A stretch of 5,016 nucleotides of DNA, from positions 1 to 5,016 of the forward strand of contig CAADUW010000075.1 in assembly GCA_900752285.1 (NCBI GenBank). Reading direction: 5' to 3'. Both the position numbers and the translations under genes were made by a program. The DNA comes from an uncultured Oscillospiraceae bacterium (GTDB taxonomy: Bacteria > Bacillota > Clostridia > Oscillospirales > Oscillospiraceae). Positions 1 through 5,013 of the stretch are shown piece after piece (position 1 is the stretch's first letter; every line of letters begins with the position of its first letter). The notes below the pieces were generated by a model, which saw only the letters and a list, made by a program, of their open reading frames with translations, was not told where the DNA came from and made no database searches.

Positions 1-24
1 CTGCGAGGCTTTTTTGACACGCTG
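1..24. repeat. Left copy of a 24-base inverted repeat
   Basis: These 24 bases are the exact reverse complement of 4921-4944, with no mismatch. The core reads GAGGCTTTTTTGACACGC. The match stops at base 25 on the inner side. On the outer side it runs into the window edge, so the true length of this copy is unknown. A perfect 24-base match is far beyond chance in 5 kb, so both are probably members of a dispersed intergenic repeat family. No transposase is encoded between them. The left copy may lie inside the 3' end of an upstream gene, because frame 1 is open across it. Confidence 0.85.
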
Positions 25-150
25 TATTTCTCGTTTTTCAAACTGAAGAAGTGGGGCAAAAAGACGGCGGAGACTCGCAGACGCAATTGTGCGGTGTTGT
101 CCAGGATTTATGCCGCATGCAAACTGCCGGGCGGTGCGATACCGCAGTGA
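1..150 (+). CDS. Possible C-terminal tail of an upstream gene (partial, uncertain)
   Basis: Frame 1 is open from the first base to a TGA at 148-150, giving 49 codons with no start required inside the window. The tail is basic and begins LRGFFDTLYFSFFKLKKWGK, and about two thirds of its codons end in G or C, as in the neighbouring genes. It ends 38 bases before trmN6 on the same strand, which would suit an operon. Against it, the first eight codons are the dispersed repeat, and 49 open codons are not rare in GC-rich DNA. I recognise no family. In related Firmicutes a ricT (PSP1-domain) gene often precedes this cluster, but nothing seen here identifies one. Confidence 0.3.
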   Translation: MRGFFDTLYFSFFKLKKWGKKTAETRRRNCAVLSRIYAACKLPGGAIPQ

Positions 151-188
151 GCGGCCCGCACACAATTTTCACTTTTCCGGAGGTTTTT

Positions 189-932
189 ATGGAAACGCTT
201 CCCATGGGGTTTACGCTGGAGCTGCCGGAGGGTGTTTTCCCTCTGAGCACCGACTCCATGGTGCTGGCCCATTTCTGCCGGGACATCCGGGGAGACCGGT
301 GGCTGGATCTTGGCTCCGGAGGCGGCACACTGGGACTGCTGCTGTGCGGGGACAGCCCCCGCCGCCATGTTACAGGCATAGAACGGGAGGAACTTGCCCA
401 CACCGCCGCCTGTGAAAACATCCGGCGCAACGGACTGAACGCCCGGATGGAAAGTATCTGCGCCGATCTGCGGGAGCTGCCGTCGCTGGTTCCCGCCGGA
501 AGCTTTTCCTGCTGCGTTTCCAATCCTCCCTATTTTTCCGGCGGTTTTCCAAGCCGGCGCTTTTCCGGTGCCCGGCAGCAGAAAAGCTGTACACCGGAAG
601 ATCTGTGCCGGGCTGCCGGCTGGGCGCTCAAATACGGCGGCGAGCTGTTTCTGGTCTGTCCCATAGAAATGCTTGCCCGGTGGATCGCTGCGGGCGATCG
701 GCAGGGGCTCTGCGCAAAAGTACTCCGGCTGGTTCGTCACCGGCAGGATGGGGCCGTCAGCCTCGGCCTGCTTCGGCTCCGAAAGGGCGGAAAGCCGGGG
801 CTTCGGCTGGAGGAAATCGCCCTGCATGACAAAAGCGGGAATCCCACCCCCACATATCAGGAAATTTATCACCTTGACCGCCGGAACTTCCCGGAATTAC
901 AGACAGGAGGCTTTCCATGTCCGGAACACTGA
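189..932 (+). CDS. trmN6: tRNA1(Val) (adenine(37)-N6)-methyltransferase, TrmN6/YabB-like
   Basis: This is a class I SAM-dependent methyltransferase of 247 residues, close to the usual 240-250 for the family. The SAM-binding motif I is WLDLGSGGG (about residues 38-46). The adenine-N6 catalytic motif SNPPY is at about 111-115. The N-terminal FPLSTDSMVLAHF resembles the conserved start of YfiC/YabB proteins. Family members methylate N6 of A37 in the anticodon loop of tRNA1(Val) in the cytoplasm. The ATG at 189 is chosen because GGAGG lies at 179-183, five bases ahead. The frame stays open upstream to 51, but without a comparable ribosome site and without family-like sequence. Its last 16 bases overlap rsmI, an order known from Bacillus yabB-(yazA)-yabC; a yazA-type GIY-YIG gene is absent here. 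The methyltransferase class is certain; the exact tRNA target is inferred from motifs and neighbours. Confidence 0.82.
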   Translation: METLPMGFTLELPEGVFPLSTDSMVLAHFCRDIRGDRWLDLGSGGGTLGLLLCGDSPRRHVTGIEREELAHTAACENIRRNGLNARMESICADLRELPSLVPAGSFSCCVSNPPYFSGGFPSRRFSGARQQKSCTPEDLCRAAGWALKYGGELFLVCPIEMLARWIAAGDRQGLCAKVLRLVRHRQDGAVSLGLLRLRKGGKPGLRLEEIALHDKSGNPTPTYQEIYHLDRRNFPELQTGGFPCPEH

Positions 933-1753
933 CCCTCGTCCCCACCCCCATCGGAAATCTGGGGGACATTTCGCCCAGAGCCGCCCGTGCCCTTGCGGAG
1001 GCGGATTTCATCGCCGCGGAGGATACCCGGGTGACCCTGAAGCTTCTGAACCATCTGGAGCTGCATAAGCCCCTGATCAGCTACTATGAACACAACAAGG
1101 CTTTCCGGGGGGACAGGATCGTTGCCCGGATTCTGGCGGGAGAAAACTGTGCACTGGTTTCCGACGCGGGAAGCCCTGCCATTTCCGACCCCGGCGAGGA
1201 ACTGGTCCGGCAGTGTGCCGAAGCCGGGATTCCCGTCACCGCCGTTCCAGGCCCCTGCGCCGCCATTACCGCCCTGAGCATTTCCGGGCAGTTGACGGGG
1301 CGCTTCTGCTTTGAGGGCTTCCTGTCCACTGCGAAAAAAAGCCGGTTTGCTCATCTGGAAGCTCTGCGGGAAGAGCAGCGGACCATGATTTTCTACGAGG
1401 CCCCGCACAAGCTGCTGGCAACGCTGGAGGATATGATCCCGTATTTCGGTGCCGACCGTCCCCTGAGTCTGTGCCGGGAGCTGACCAAACTGCACGAGGA
1501 AGTGGTACGGACCACACTGGGGCAGGCGCTGGAGCAGTACCGGCAGACACCGCCCAAGGGCGAATTTGTTCTGGTCGTTGCGGGAGCCCCCGAAAAGAAA
1601 CCGGAGCTGCCCACCGCAAACGATGCCGCCGAGCGGATACGCACGCTGATGGCAGAGGGACTCAGCCGGAAGGACGCCATAAAGCAGACCGCGCAGGAGC
1701 TGGGTCTGCCCAAAAACATTGTCTACGCCGCAGCACTGGAAACGGAAGCCTGA
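917..1753 (+). CDS. rsmI: 16S rRNA (cytidine(1402)-2'-O)-methyltransferase RsmI
   Basis: RsmI adds the 2'-O-methyl group to C1402 in the ribosomal P site of 16S rRNA, using SAM. The 278-residue protein has the full tetrapyrrole-methylase-fold signature. TPIGNLGDISPRA is near residues 10-22, AAEDTR near 33-38, and the SAM-loop motif VSDAGSPAISDPG at 81-93. VPGPCAAITALSISG follows at 110-124, then GRFCFEGFL at 128-136 and FYEAPHKL at 159-166. A charged, helical C-terminal region (about 233-278, with GLSRKDAIKQTAQELGLPKN) matches the small C-terminal domain of the family. The ATG at 917 follows AGGAGG (905-910) by six bases. This ribosome site lies inside the end of trmN6, and the coding regions overlap by 16 bases, so translation is probably coupled. 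Length and motifs are complete. Confidence 0.96.
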   Translation: MSGTLTLVPTPIGNLGDISPRAARALAEADFIAAEDTRVTLKLLNHLELHKPLISYYEHNKAFRGDRIVARILAGENCALVSDAGSPAISDPGEELVRQCAEAGIPVTAVPGPCAAITALSISGQLTGRFCFEGFLSTAKKSRFAHLEALREEQRTMIFYEAPHKLLATLEDMIPYFGADRPLSLCRELTKLHEEVVRTTLGQALEQYRQTPPKGEFVLVVAGAPEKKPELPTANDAAERIRTLMAEGLSRKDAIKQTAQELGLPKNIVYAAALETEA

Positions 1754-1756
1754 AAG

Positions 1757-1794
1757 GCTCCCGGGCAGGATTTCCCGGAACAAGCCGGATTTTA
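1757..1794 (+). terminator. Weak terminator-like hairpin after rsmI
   Basis: A short stem CCGGG (1761-1765) pairs with CCCGG (1774-1778). GGCT (1757-1760 area) and AGCC (1783-1786) can add an interrupted outer stem, and TTTT follows at 1790-1793. The stem is short and the loop is eight bases, so termination here is only plausible. It starts three bases past the rsmI stop codon, which is where a terminator would be expected. Confidence 0.28.
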
Positions 1795-1839
1795 CAGTGT
1801 ACGGTGCGAAACACCCTTGACTCTCCCGCTGGAATAGCT

Positions 1840-1860
1840 GTCACGGCAACACGCCGTGAC
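1840..1860. repeat. Eight-base-pair stem-loop with five-base loop
   Basis: GTCACGGC (1840-1847) is perfectly complementary to GCCGTGAC (1853-1860), around the loop AACAC. CTCTC (1821-1825) and GAGAG (1862-1866) could form a further outer arm with an unpaired segment. No T-run follows on either strand, so it does not look like an intrinsic terminator. Confidence 0.7.
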
Positions 1861-1884
1861 TGAGAGGGCCGCTCCGACACGGTT

Positions 1885-1916
1885 TCATTCCGAGCCAGCG
1901 CGCTGGCTCGGAATGA
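1885..1916. repeat. Perfect 32-base palindrome
   Basis: Every base from 1885 to 1900 pairs with its mirror position from 1916 back to 1901. The left arm reads TCATTCCGAGCCAGCG, and the centre is GCGCGC. In RNA it would fold into a stem of about 14 base pairs with a tiny loop, on either strand. No U-rich tract follows on either side, so it is not a textbook intrinsic terminator, although it could stabilise or trim the converging rsmI and spmB transcripts. Palindromes of this size between genes are typical of REP-like or MITE-like dispersed elements. Confidence 0.85.
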
Positions 1917-1918
1917 CT

Positions 1919-1934
1919 GCACTGTTCGGAGTGC
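1919..1934. repeat. Small stem-loop next to the palindrome
   Basis: GCACT (1919-1923) pairs with AGTGC (1930-1934) around the loop GTTCGG. A flanking T-G wobble (1918-1935) could extend it. It begins three bases after the 32-base palindrome and is probably part of the same structured block. Confidence 0.5.
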
Positions 1935-1968
1935 GTACCCAGAGGCCCCGCTGAATTTCAATTTTTCC

Positions 1969-2484
1969 CTATTCTCCAAAGAACGCCCGCACTGTCCAGG
2001 CTGCGGTCAGAAAGCCCACTGCATCCGCAAGGAGCGCCGCCGGGAGGGTGTAGCGGGTTTTCCGGATGCCTGCCCCGCCGAAATAAACGCTGATGGTATA
2101 AAATGTTGTCTCGGTAGAACCCAGCATGACCGCGGCCGTCCTTCCCACCAGAGAGTCCGGCCCATGGGCCGCCATCAGTTCCGCTCCCACCGCCAGTGCC
2201 GCGCTGCCGCTGATGGGACGGATCAGCACCAGCAGAACACACTCCGGCGGAATACCCAGAACGGACAGTACCGGTGCCAACGCTTTTCCGAAATATTCCG
2301 CCGCGCCGCTGGCTCTGAGCATATGTACCGCCGTCATCAGCAGAACCAATGACGGCAGGACCGTACCGACAAGCTTCAACCCGTCTGCCGCTCCCTCCAG
2401 CAGGGTCCCGTAGCCGTTCTGCCCTTTTTTCAGTGCCAGTGCGGATACCAGCAGAAGCAGCAGCGGCACAAGGTAATCCGTCAT
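1969..2484 (-). CDS. spmB: Spore maturation protein SpmB
   Basis: SpmB is a membrane protein with a nucleoside-recognition 'Gate' domain. In Bacillus and Clostridium it works with SpmA in dehydrating the spore core, and so in spore heat resistance. The 171 residues are close to the 178 of B. subtilis SpmB. Diagnostic motifs are LIRPISGSAAL (about 87-97), AAHGPDSLVGR (105-115) and GSTETTFYTISVYFG (122-136), followed by KTRYTLPAALLADAVGF. Hydrophobic segments lie near 5-19, 36-56, 66-88 and 147-165. The chosen ATG at 2484 overlaps the spmA stop in the pattern ATGA, with GGAAG just upstream. A GTG nine codons earlier (2511) is possible but lies inside spmA and has no better ribosome site. The TAG stop faces rsmI across the hairpin-rich gap. 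Confidence 0.93.
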   Translation of the reverse strand: MTDYLVPLLLLLVSALALKKGQNGYGTLLEGAADGLKLVGTVLPSLVLLMTAVHMLRASGAAEYFGKALAPVLSVLGIPPECVLLVLIRPISGSAALAVGAELMAAHGPDSLVGRTAAVMLGSTETTFYTISVYFGGAGIRKTRYTLPAALLADAVGFLTAAWTVRAFFGE

Positions 2485-3062
2485 CGCTTCCAGACCTTTC
2501 CCAACAGCCACGCCGTCAGGACCCCGCAGGATGCGGAAAGCAGGCTGCTGACCAACACGGCAGGCAGAATGTCAAAGGGCTTTTCGCAGCCCAGCGCGCT
2601 GCGGACCGCCGCTACATTGGTCGGCAGAAGTTGAATGGAGGCAGTATTCAGTACGATCAGGCGGCACATTTCATCCGTGGCACGCCCCGGATTTCCGGCG
2701 TCCCGCATGCGCCGTACAGAGGCAATACCCATGGGCGTCGCCGCGTTTCCCAGCCCCAGAAAATTGGCGCAGATATTGGCACTCAGACTTCCTGCCAGCA
2801 GGGGGTCTTTTTTTATGCCGGGAAATATCCGTCCCAGCAGTGGGGAGAAGATTTTCGCCAGCATCCCCGTGACGCCGGTTTTTTCCATCAGTCTGCCCAC
2901 CCCCGACCAGAGGCACAGGGACCCGGCAATGGAAATTGCCAGCGTGACCCCTGCCCCCGCACCCGTTACGGCAGCGGCGGACAGGGCCTCTCCCCTGCCG
3001 CCCAGAACGGCAAACAGCACGCTGCACCCCAGCAGCCCCGTAAAGATCCAGCTCATAACCAC
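2481..3062 (-). CDS. spmA: Spore maturation protein SpmA
   Basis: SpmA is the partner of SpmB, a Gate-domain membrane protein acting in spore-core dehydration. The frame gives 193 residues from the GTG at 3062, against 196 in B. subtilis. Family motifs are NFLGLGNAATPMG (about 100-112) and LNTASIQLLPTNVAAVR (138-154). Hydrophobic segments are near 5-20, 37-53 and 166-188. The GTG at 3062 is preferred because GGAGGG (3075-3070) sits seven bases ahead. An ATG two codons later (3056) gives the family-like start MSWIF but lies 13 bases from that site. Starts at 3101 and 3131 have poor ribosome sites, and 3131 falls inside the terminator hairpin. A weak SigmaE-like pair (GTATGA 3111-3106, CATAGGCT 3090-3083, 15-base spacer) could drive the pair, but it would leave only a very short leader. 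Confidence 0.93.
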   Translation of the reverse strand: MVMSWIFTGLLGCSVLFAVLGGRGEALSAAAVTGAGAGVTLAISIAGSLCLWSGVGRLMEKTGVTGMLAKIFSPLLGRIFPGIKKDPLLAGSLSANICANFLGLGNAATPMGIASVRRMRDAGNPGRATDEMCRLIVLNTASIQLLPTNVAAVRSALGCEKPFDILPAVLVSSLLSASCGVLTAWLLGKVWKR

Positions 3063-3069
3063 GGTCCAT

Positions 3070-3078
3070 CCCTCCCCC
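3070..3078 (-). promoter_or_regulatory. Ribosome binding site that decides the spmA start
   Basis: Read on the minus strand this is GGGGGAGGG. Its GGAGGG core ends seven bases before a GTG at 3062 and 13 bases before an ATG at 3056, favouring the GTG start. A third ATG at 3069-3067 begins directly after it but lies in another frame that does not encode SpmA. Confidence 0.6.
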
Positions 3079-3113
3079 GAACAGCCTATGCGCACCGCCA
3101 TTCTTTCATACGT

Positions 3114-3150
3114 AAAAAACCGCCCCCGCATGCATGCGGAGACGGTTTTT
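3114..3150 (-). terminator. Bidirectional intrinsic terminator after the ECF transporter gene
   Basis: AAAAACCG (3115-3122) pairs with CGGTTTTT (3143-3150). Inside is a second stem CCGCA/TGCGG (3126-3130 with 3135-3139) around the loop TGCA. A three-by-three internal loop separates the two stems. Read on the minus strand the stem is followed by six T residues (3119-3114), 34 bases beyond the ECF gene stop codon. It also has T residues on the plus side. It separates the ECF gene from spmA, so spmA needs its own promoter or read-through. Confidence 0.85.
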
Positions 3151-3183
3151 GCCGGAGTGGGTGGTAAATTGGAGTTTGCTCTC

Positions 3184-3948
3184 TCAGGGCATCAGTCGTG
3201 CGTGCTTCAATGCCGGACGGAGGGCCAGGTACAGAACGCCTGCCACTGCCACGGCAACAACGGCATTGACGGCAGTGGTCACCGCGCCGATCTTCATCCA
3301 GATTGCCGCCGCTTTCTGGGGAACACCCAGAACGTAAGTCTTGTAGAAGTAGCCCACCACCGGGTCTGCGATTACATTAAACAGCATGCCTGCCGCGCAG
3401 GACAGGAACACCGCCACCGGCAGGGAAACCTTCCGCTCCCCTTCCTCCCGGATATGGAACACCTTATGGGCAAAGAAGCCCGTAATCAGGCCAATGCACA
3501 GCTTCAGCAGGAAAGTCTTGGGTGCGGAGGTCACGTAAGCCGTGGTCAGGTCCGCAATGGTCATGCCCACGGCGCCTGCCATACCACCCCAGAAGCCGCC
3601 CAGCAGCAGTGCCGCCAATACGCAGAATACATTGCCCAGATGGAAAGCGGTCTTTTCCGTGCCTACGGGAATATCGATCTTGCAGAAGGTAAAGCCGATG
3701 TAGCACAGAGCAGCAAACAGACCGGCAATGGCAAGCTGCCGGACATTGGTTTTTTCCCGTCCGGTGGTCAGTCCTGCGATCAGGGTCACCAGTCCCATCA
3801 GCGTAACGATCAGGCTCAGAGCAAAGAACATTTTGTCTCCCGTGCCGGCAGCTTCCGCAATGGCTTTGCCCCGGGTCACAAACACCAGAACCAGTCCCGC
3901 AATCAGCAGAACCGCCCCGGCGATGGTCGTTCCGAAATTCTTTTTCAT
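3184..3948 (-). CDS. ECF transporter S component, substrate unknown
   Basis: This is a hydrophobic 254-residue membrane protein resembling the substrate-binding S subunits of energy-coupling-factor vitamin transporters (the broad ECF S-component/YpaA-like group). The family-like core is about residues 70-245: QLAIAGLFAALCYIGF (71-86), then HLGNVFCVLAALLLGGFWGG (103-122), IADLTTAYVTSAPKTFLLK (131-149) and GLITGFFAHK (153-162). Two more hydrophobic stretches lie near 177-198 and 216-244. An unusual leader of about 65 residues carries two extra predicted membrane helices (about 7-26 and 40-61). The ATG at 3948 follows AAGGAGGG by about eight bases. A frame extension to 3993 is rejected because it would cover the promoter -10. 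No ATPase or EcfT gene is adjacent, so it presumably shares a common energising module encoded elsewhere (group II). Family is fairly sure; substrate cannot be told. Confidence 0.85.
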   Translation of the reverse strand: MKKNFGTTIAGAVLLIAGLVLVFVTRGKAIAEAAGTGDKMFFALSLIVTLMGLVTLIAGLTTGREKTNVRQLAIAGLFAALCYIGFTFCKIDIPVGTEKTAFHLGNVFCVLAALLLGGFWGGMAGAVGMTIADLTTAYVTSAPKTFLLKLCIGLITGFFAHKVFHIREEGERKVSLPVAVFLSCAAGMLFNVIADPVVGYFYKTYVLGVPQKAAAIWMKIGAVTTAVNAVVAVAVAGVLYLALRPALKHARLMP

Positions 3949-3973
3949 TTGGAATCCCTCCTTGTTTTTCCCC

Positions 3974-3979
3974 ATTATA
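3974..3979 (-). promoter_or_regulatory. Promoter -10 box of the ECF transporter gene
   Basis: On the minus strand this is a perfect TATAAT. It lies 25 bases before the gene's ATG at 3948, which would give a short leader carrying the AAGGAGGG ribosome site. No good -35 hexamer appears at 15-19 bases; the 17-base position (4002-3997) reads CTATAT. Activity may therefore depend on a regulator binding the half-sites at 3985-4034. Confidence 0.6.
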
Positions 3980-3984
3980 ACGCC

Positions 3985-4034
3985 ATCTGGCAATAAATAT
4001 AGTACCAGAATTAAACAATAAAATAATGCCAGAT
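3985..4034. promoter_or_regulatory. Candidate operator: three TCTGGYA half-sites
   Basis: ATCTGGCA (3985-3992) is the exact reverse complement of TGCCAGAT (4027-4034). A third, slightly diverged inverted copy TACCAGAA lies between them (4003-4010). The first and middle copies form a TCTGG/CCAGA inverted repeat whose 14-base spacer covers the -35 position of the ECF gene promoter. DNA between the sites is AT-rich. The arrangement suits a dimeric regulator, but no regulator gene is in the window and the motif is not one I can assign. Confidence 0.4.
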
Positions 4035-4046
4035 AAAAAGAATGGG

Positions 4047-4059
4047 TTCCGACACGGAA
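4047..4059. promoter_or_regulatory. Short inverted repeat upstream of the nagB promoter
   Basis: TTCCG (4047-4051) and CGGAA (4055-4059) form a five-base inverted repeat around ACA. It ends 16 bases before the nagB -35 element. It could be an operator half-site pair, but repeats this short also arise by chance. Confidence 0.25.
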
Positions 4060-4075
4060 ATTAACGGATTATGGC

Positions 4076-4104
4076 TGTACAAAACGGAGAAAGAATGGTA
4101 TACT
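4076..4104 (+). promoter_or_regulatory. nagB promoter (SigmaA-type, extended -10)
   Basis: The -35 element is TGTACA (4076-4081), matching four of six consensus bases. After a 17-base spacer comes TATACT (4099-4104), matching five of six. TGG directly precedes the -10, giving the TGn extended form. Transcription would begin near 4111, leaving a leader of about 38 bases that contains AGGAGG (4136-4141), seven bases before the ATG. Confidence 0.75.
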
Positions 4105-4148
4105 CTTTCCAAGAAGCCCATAGAAAACAAGAATGAGGAGGATTTCCC

Positions 4149-4874
4149 ATGAGACTGATTCGCGCAAAGGATTATTCCGATGTCAGCCGGAAGGCAGGCA
4201 ACATCATTGCCTCCGTGATCCAGCTGAAGCCAGACTGCGTGCTGGGTCTGGCAACCGGCAGCAGCCCCATCGGCACCTATAAGGAGCTGATTGCCAAGTA
4301 TGAAAGCGGTGATCTGGACTTTTCTCAGGTCAGGACCGTCAATCTGGACGAGTATGTCGGTCTGACAAAGGATCACGACCAGAGCTACGCCTACTTCATG
4401 CGGACAAACCTGTTTGACCACGTGAATATCGATCAGGCAAACTGCAACATTCCCGACGGTACCAACCCTGACGCCGAGGCGGAGTGCGCCCGGTACGATG
4501 CCGTAATTGACAGCTTCGGCGGTGCCGATCTGCAGTTGCTGGGTCTGGGACCCAATGGCCACATTGGCTTCAACGAGCCTGCTGACGCATTCGTCAAGGG
4601 CACCAACAAGGTTGCACTGACGAAGGCCACCATCGATGCCAACGCCCGCTTCTTTGCATCCCGGGAGGATGTTCCCAGGTTTGCCTACACCATGGGCATC
4701 GGCAGCATCATGAAAGCAAAACGGGTCCTGCTGGTAGTCAACGGAAAGAACAAGGCCCAGGCCGTGAAGGACTGCTTCTTCGGCCCCATCCGTCCCCAGG
4801 CTCCCGGCTCCATCCTGCAGCTTCATCCCGATTTCACCCTGATTGCCGACGAGGAAGCCCTGTCCCTCGTGTAA
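4149..4874 (+). CDS. nagB: Glucosamine-6-phosphate deaminase NagB
   Basis: NagB converts glucosamine 6-phosphate to fructose 6-phosphate and ammonia in the cytoplasm, feeding amino sugars into glycolysis. The 241 residues match the short Gram-positive form (B. subtilis 242) and lack the C-terminal extension of the 266-residue allosteric E. coli enzyme. Visible motifs are the phosphate-binding GLATGSSPIGTY (33-44), NLDEYVGL with Asp67 (65-72), and GLGPNGHIGFNEP (132-144) with His138 and Glu143. Asn136 stands where E. coli has Asp141, a substitution I recall as usual in Firmicute enzymes. QLHPDFTLIADEEAL closes the fold. The ATG at 4149 is set by AGGAGG (4136-4141). The gene is alone between its own promoter and terminator; no nagA is present in the window. 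It is transcribed divergently from the ECF gene. Confidence 0.97.
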   Translation: MRLIRAKDYSDVSRKAGNIIASVIQLKPDCVLGLATGSSPIGTYKELIAKYESGDLDFSQVRTVNLDEYVGLTKDHDQSYAYFMRTNLFDHVNIDQANCNIPDGTNPDAEAECARYDAVIDSFGGADLQLLGLGPNGHIGFNEPADAFVKGTNKVALTKATIDANARFFASREDVPRFAYTMGIGSIMKAKRVLLVVNGKNKAQAVKDCFFGPIRPQAPGSILQLHPDFTLIADEEALSLV

Positions 4875-4883
4875 CATTTCCGT

Positions 4884-4920
4884 GAAAGCACCGCCGCAGC
4901 ACAAATGCGGCGGTGCTTTT
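4884..4920 (+). terminator. Intrinsic terminator of nagB
   Basis: AAAGCACCGCCGCA (4885-4898) pairs perfectly with TGCGGCGGTGCTTT (4906-4919) around a seven-base loop, with one extra G-U pair outside. The stem ends in TTTT (4917-4920), ten bases after the nagB stop codon. The 24-base repeat begins at the very next base. Confidence 0.92.
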
Positions 4921-4944
4921 CAGCGTGTCAAAAAAGCCTCGCAG
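4921..4944. repeat. Right copy of the 24-base inverted repeat
   Basis: This is the exact reverse complement of bases 1-24. It starts immediately after the nagB terminator T-run and is followed by two stem-loops (4947-4968 and 4981-5013), which may belong to the same repeat unit. On the minus strand it carries six T residues after GAGGC, but no adjoining stem makes it a standard terminator. Confidence 0.85.
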
Positions 4945-4946
4945 AG

Positions 4947-4968
4947 TTTGCCGCCCGCAGGCGGCAAA
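4947..4968. repeat. Nine-base-pair stem-loop beside the repeat
   Basis: TTTGCCGCC (4947-4955) pairs perfectly with GGCGGCAAA (4960-4968) around the loop CGCA. On the plus strand GGGATTTTGATC follows, which is a poor U-tract. On the minus strand the T-run of the repeat starts about ten bases beyond the stem, too far for a normal terminator. Confidence 0.75.
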
Positions 4969-4980
4969 GGGATTTTGATC

Positions 4981-5013
4981 ATTTTCTGTCGGGGCGTGTA
5001 CCTGACAGAAAAT
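4981..5013. repeat. Long stem-loop at the right edge
   Basis: ATTTTCTGTC (4981-4990) is the exact complement of GACAGAAAAT (5004-5013). A G-T wobble and two G-C pairs (4991-4993 with 5001-5003) extend it to 13 pairs around a seven-base loop. Neither strand shows a terminator T-run next to it. No gene is visible from 4945 to the window end. Confidence 0.75.

Larger units (their letters stand above)
1795..1968. other. Non-coding, hairpin-rich region between converging genes
   Basis: This stretch lies between the 3' ends of rsmI (+) and spmB (-). No ribosome site or family-like frame was found on either strand. It contains a stem-loop at 1840-1860, a perfect palindrome at 1885-1916 and a small stem-loop at 1919-1934, all within 95 bases. 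Such packing suggests a mobile or dispersed intergenic repeat, or a structured transcript tail serving both genes. A minus-strand frame (1662-1979) is open across it but runs antisense into rsmI and is not accepted as a gene. Confidence 0.55.

Noticed and set aside
869..1783. Minus-strand frame of 304 codons opposite rsmI
   Set aside because: It mirrors rsmI, whose motifs are complete, and has a low-complexity, G- and Q-rich translation without recognisable domains.
1885..1916. The 32-base palindrome as an intrinsic terminator
   Set aside because: The stem is strong, but no U-rich tract follows on either strand, so a standard Rho-independent mechanism is not supported.
1662..1979. Minus-strand frame of 105 codons through the hairpin-rich gap
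   Set aside because: It is mostly made of palindromic non-coding sequence, starts within the 3' end of spmB without a convincing ribosome site and runs into rsmI antisense. Repeat copies elsewhere may give similar spurious frames.
2635..3996. Plus-strand open frame of 453 codons, the longest in the window
   Set aside because: It runs antisense across spmA and the whole ECF gene, both with clear family motifs and ribosome sites, and through the terminator between them. Its composition (rich in R, H, P, Q, S) is typical of an antisense shadow in GC-rich DNA.
3949..4148. A vitamin riboswitch ahead of the ECF transporter gene
   Set aside because: The -10 box lies only 25 bases before the start codon, leaving no room for an aptamer in the leader, and no long conserved stem set is visible.
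4011..4904. Minus-strand frame of 297 codons opposite nagB
   Set aside because: It is fully antisense to nagB, which has intact catalytic motifs, and it begins inside the nagB terminator and ends in the promoter region. There is no supporting ribosome site or family match.
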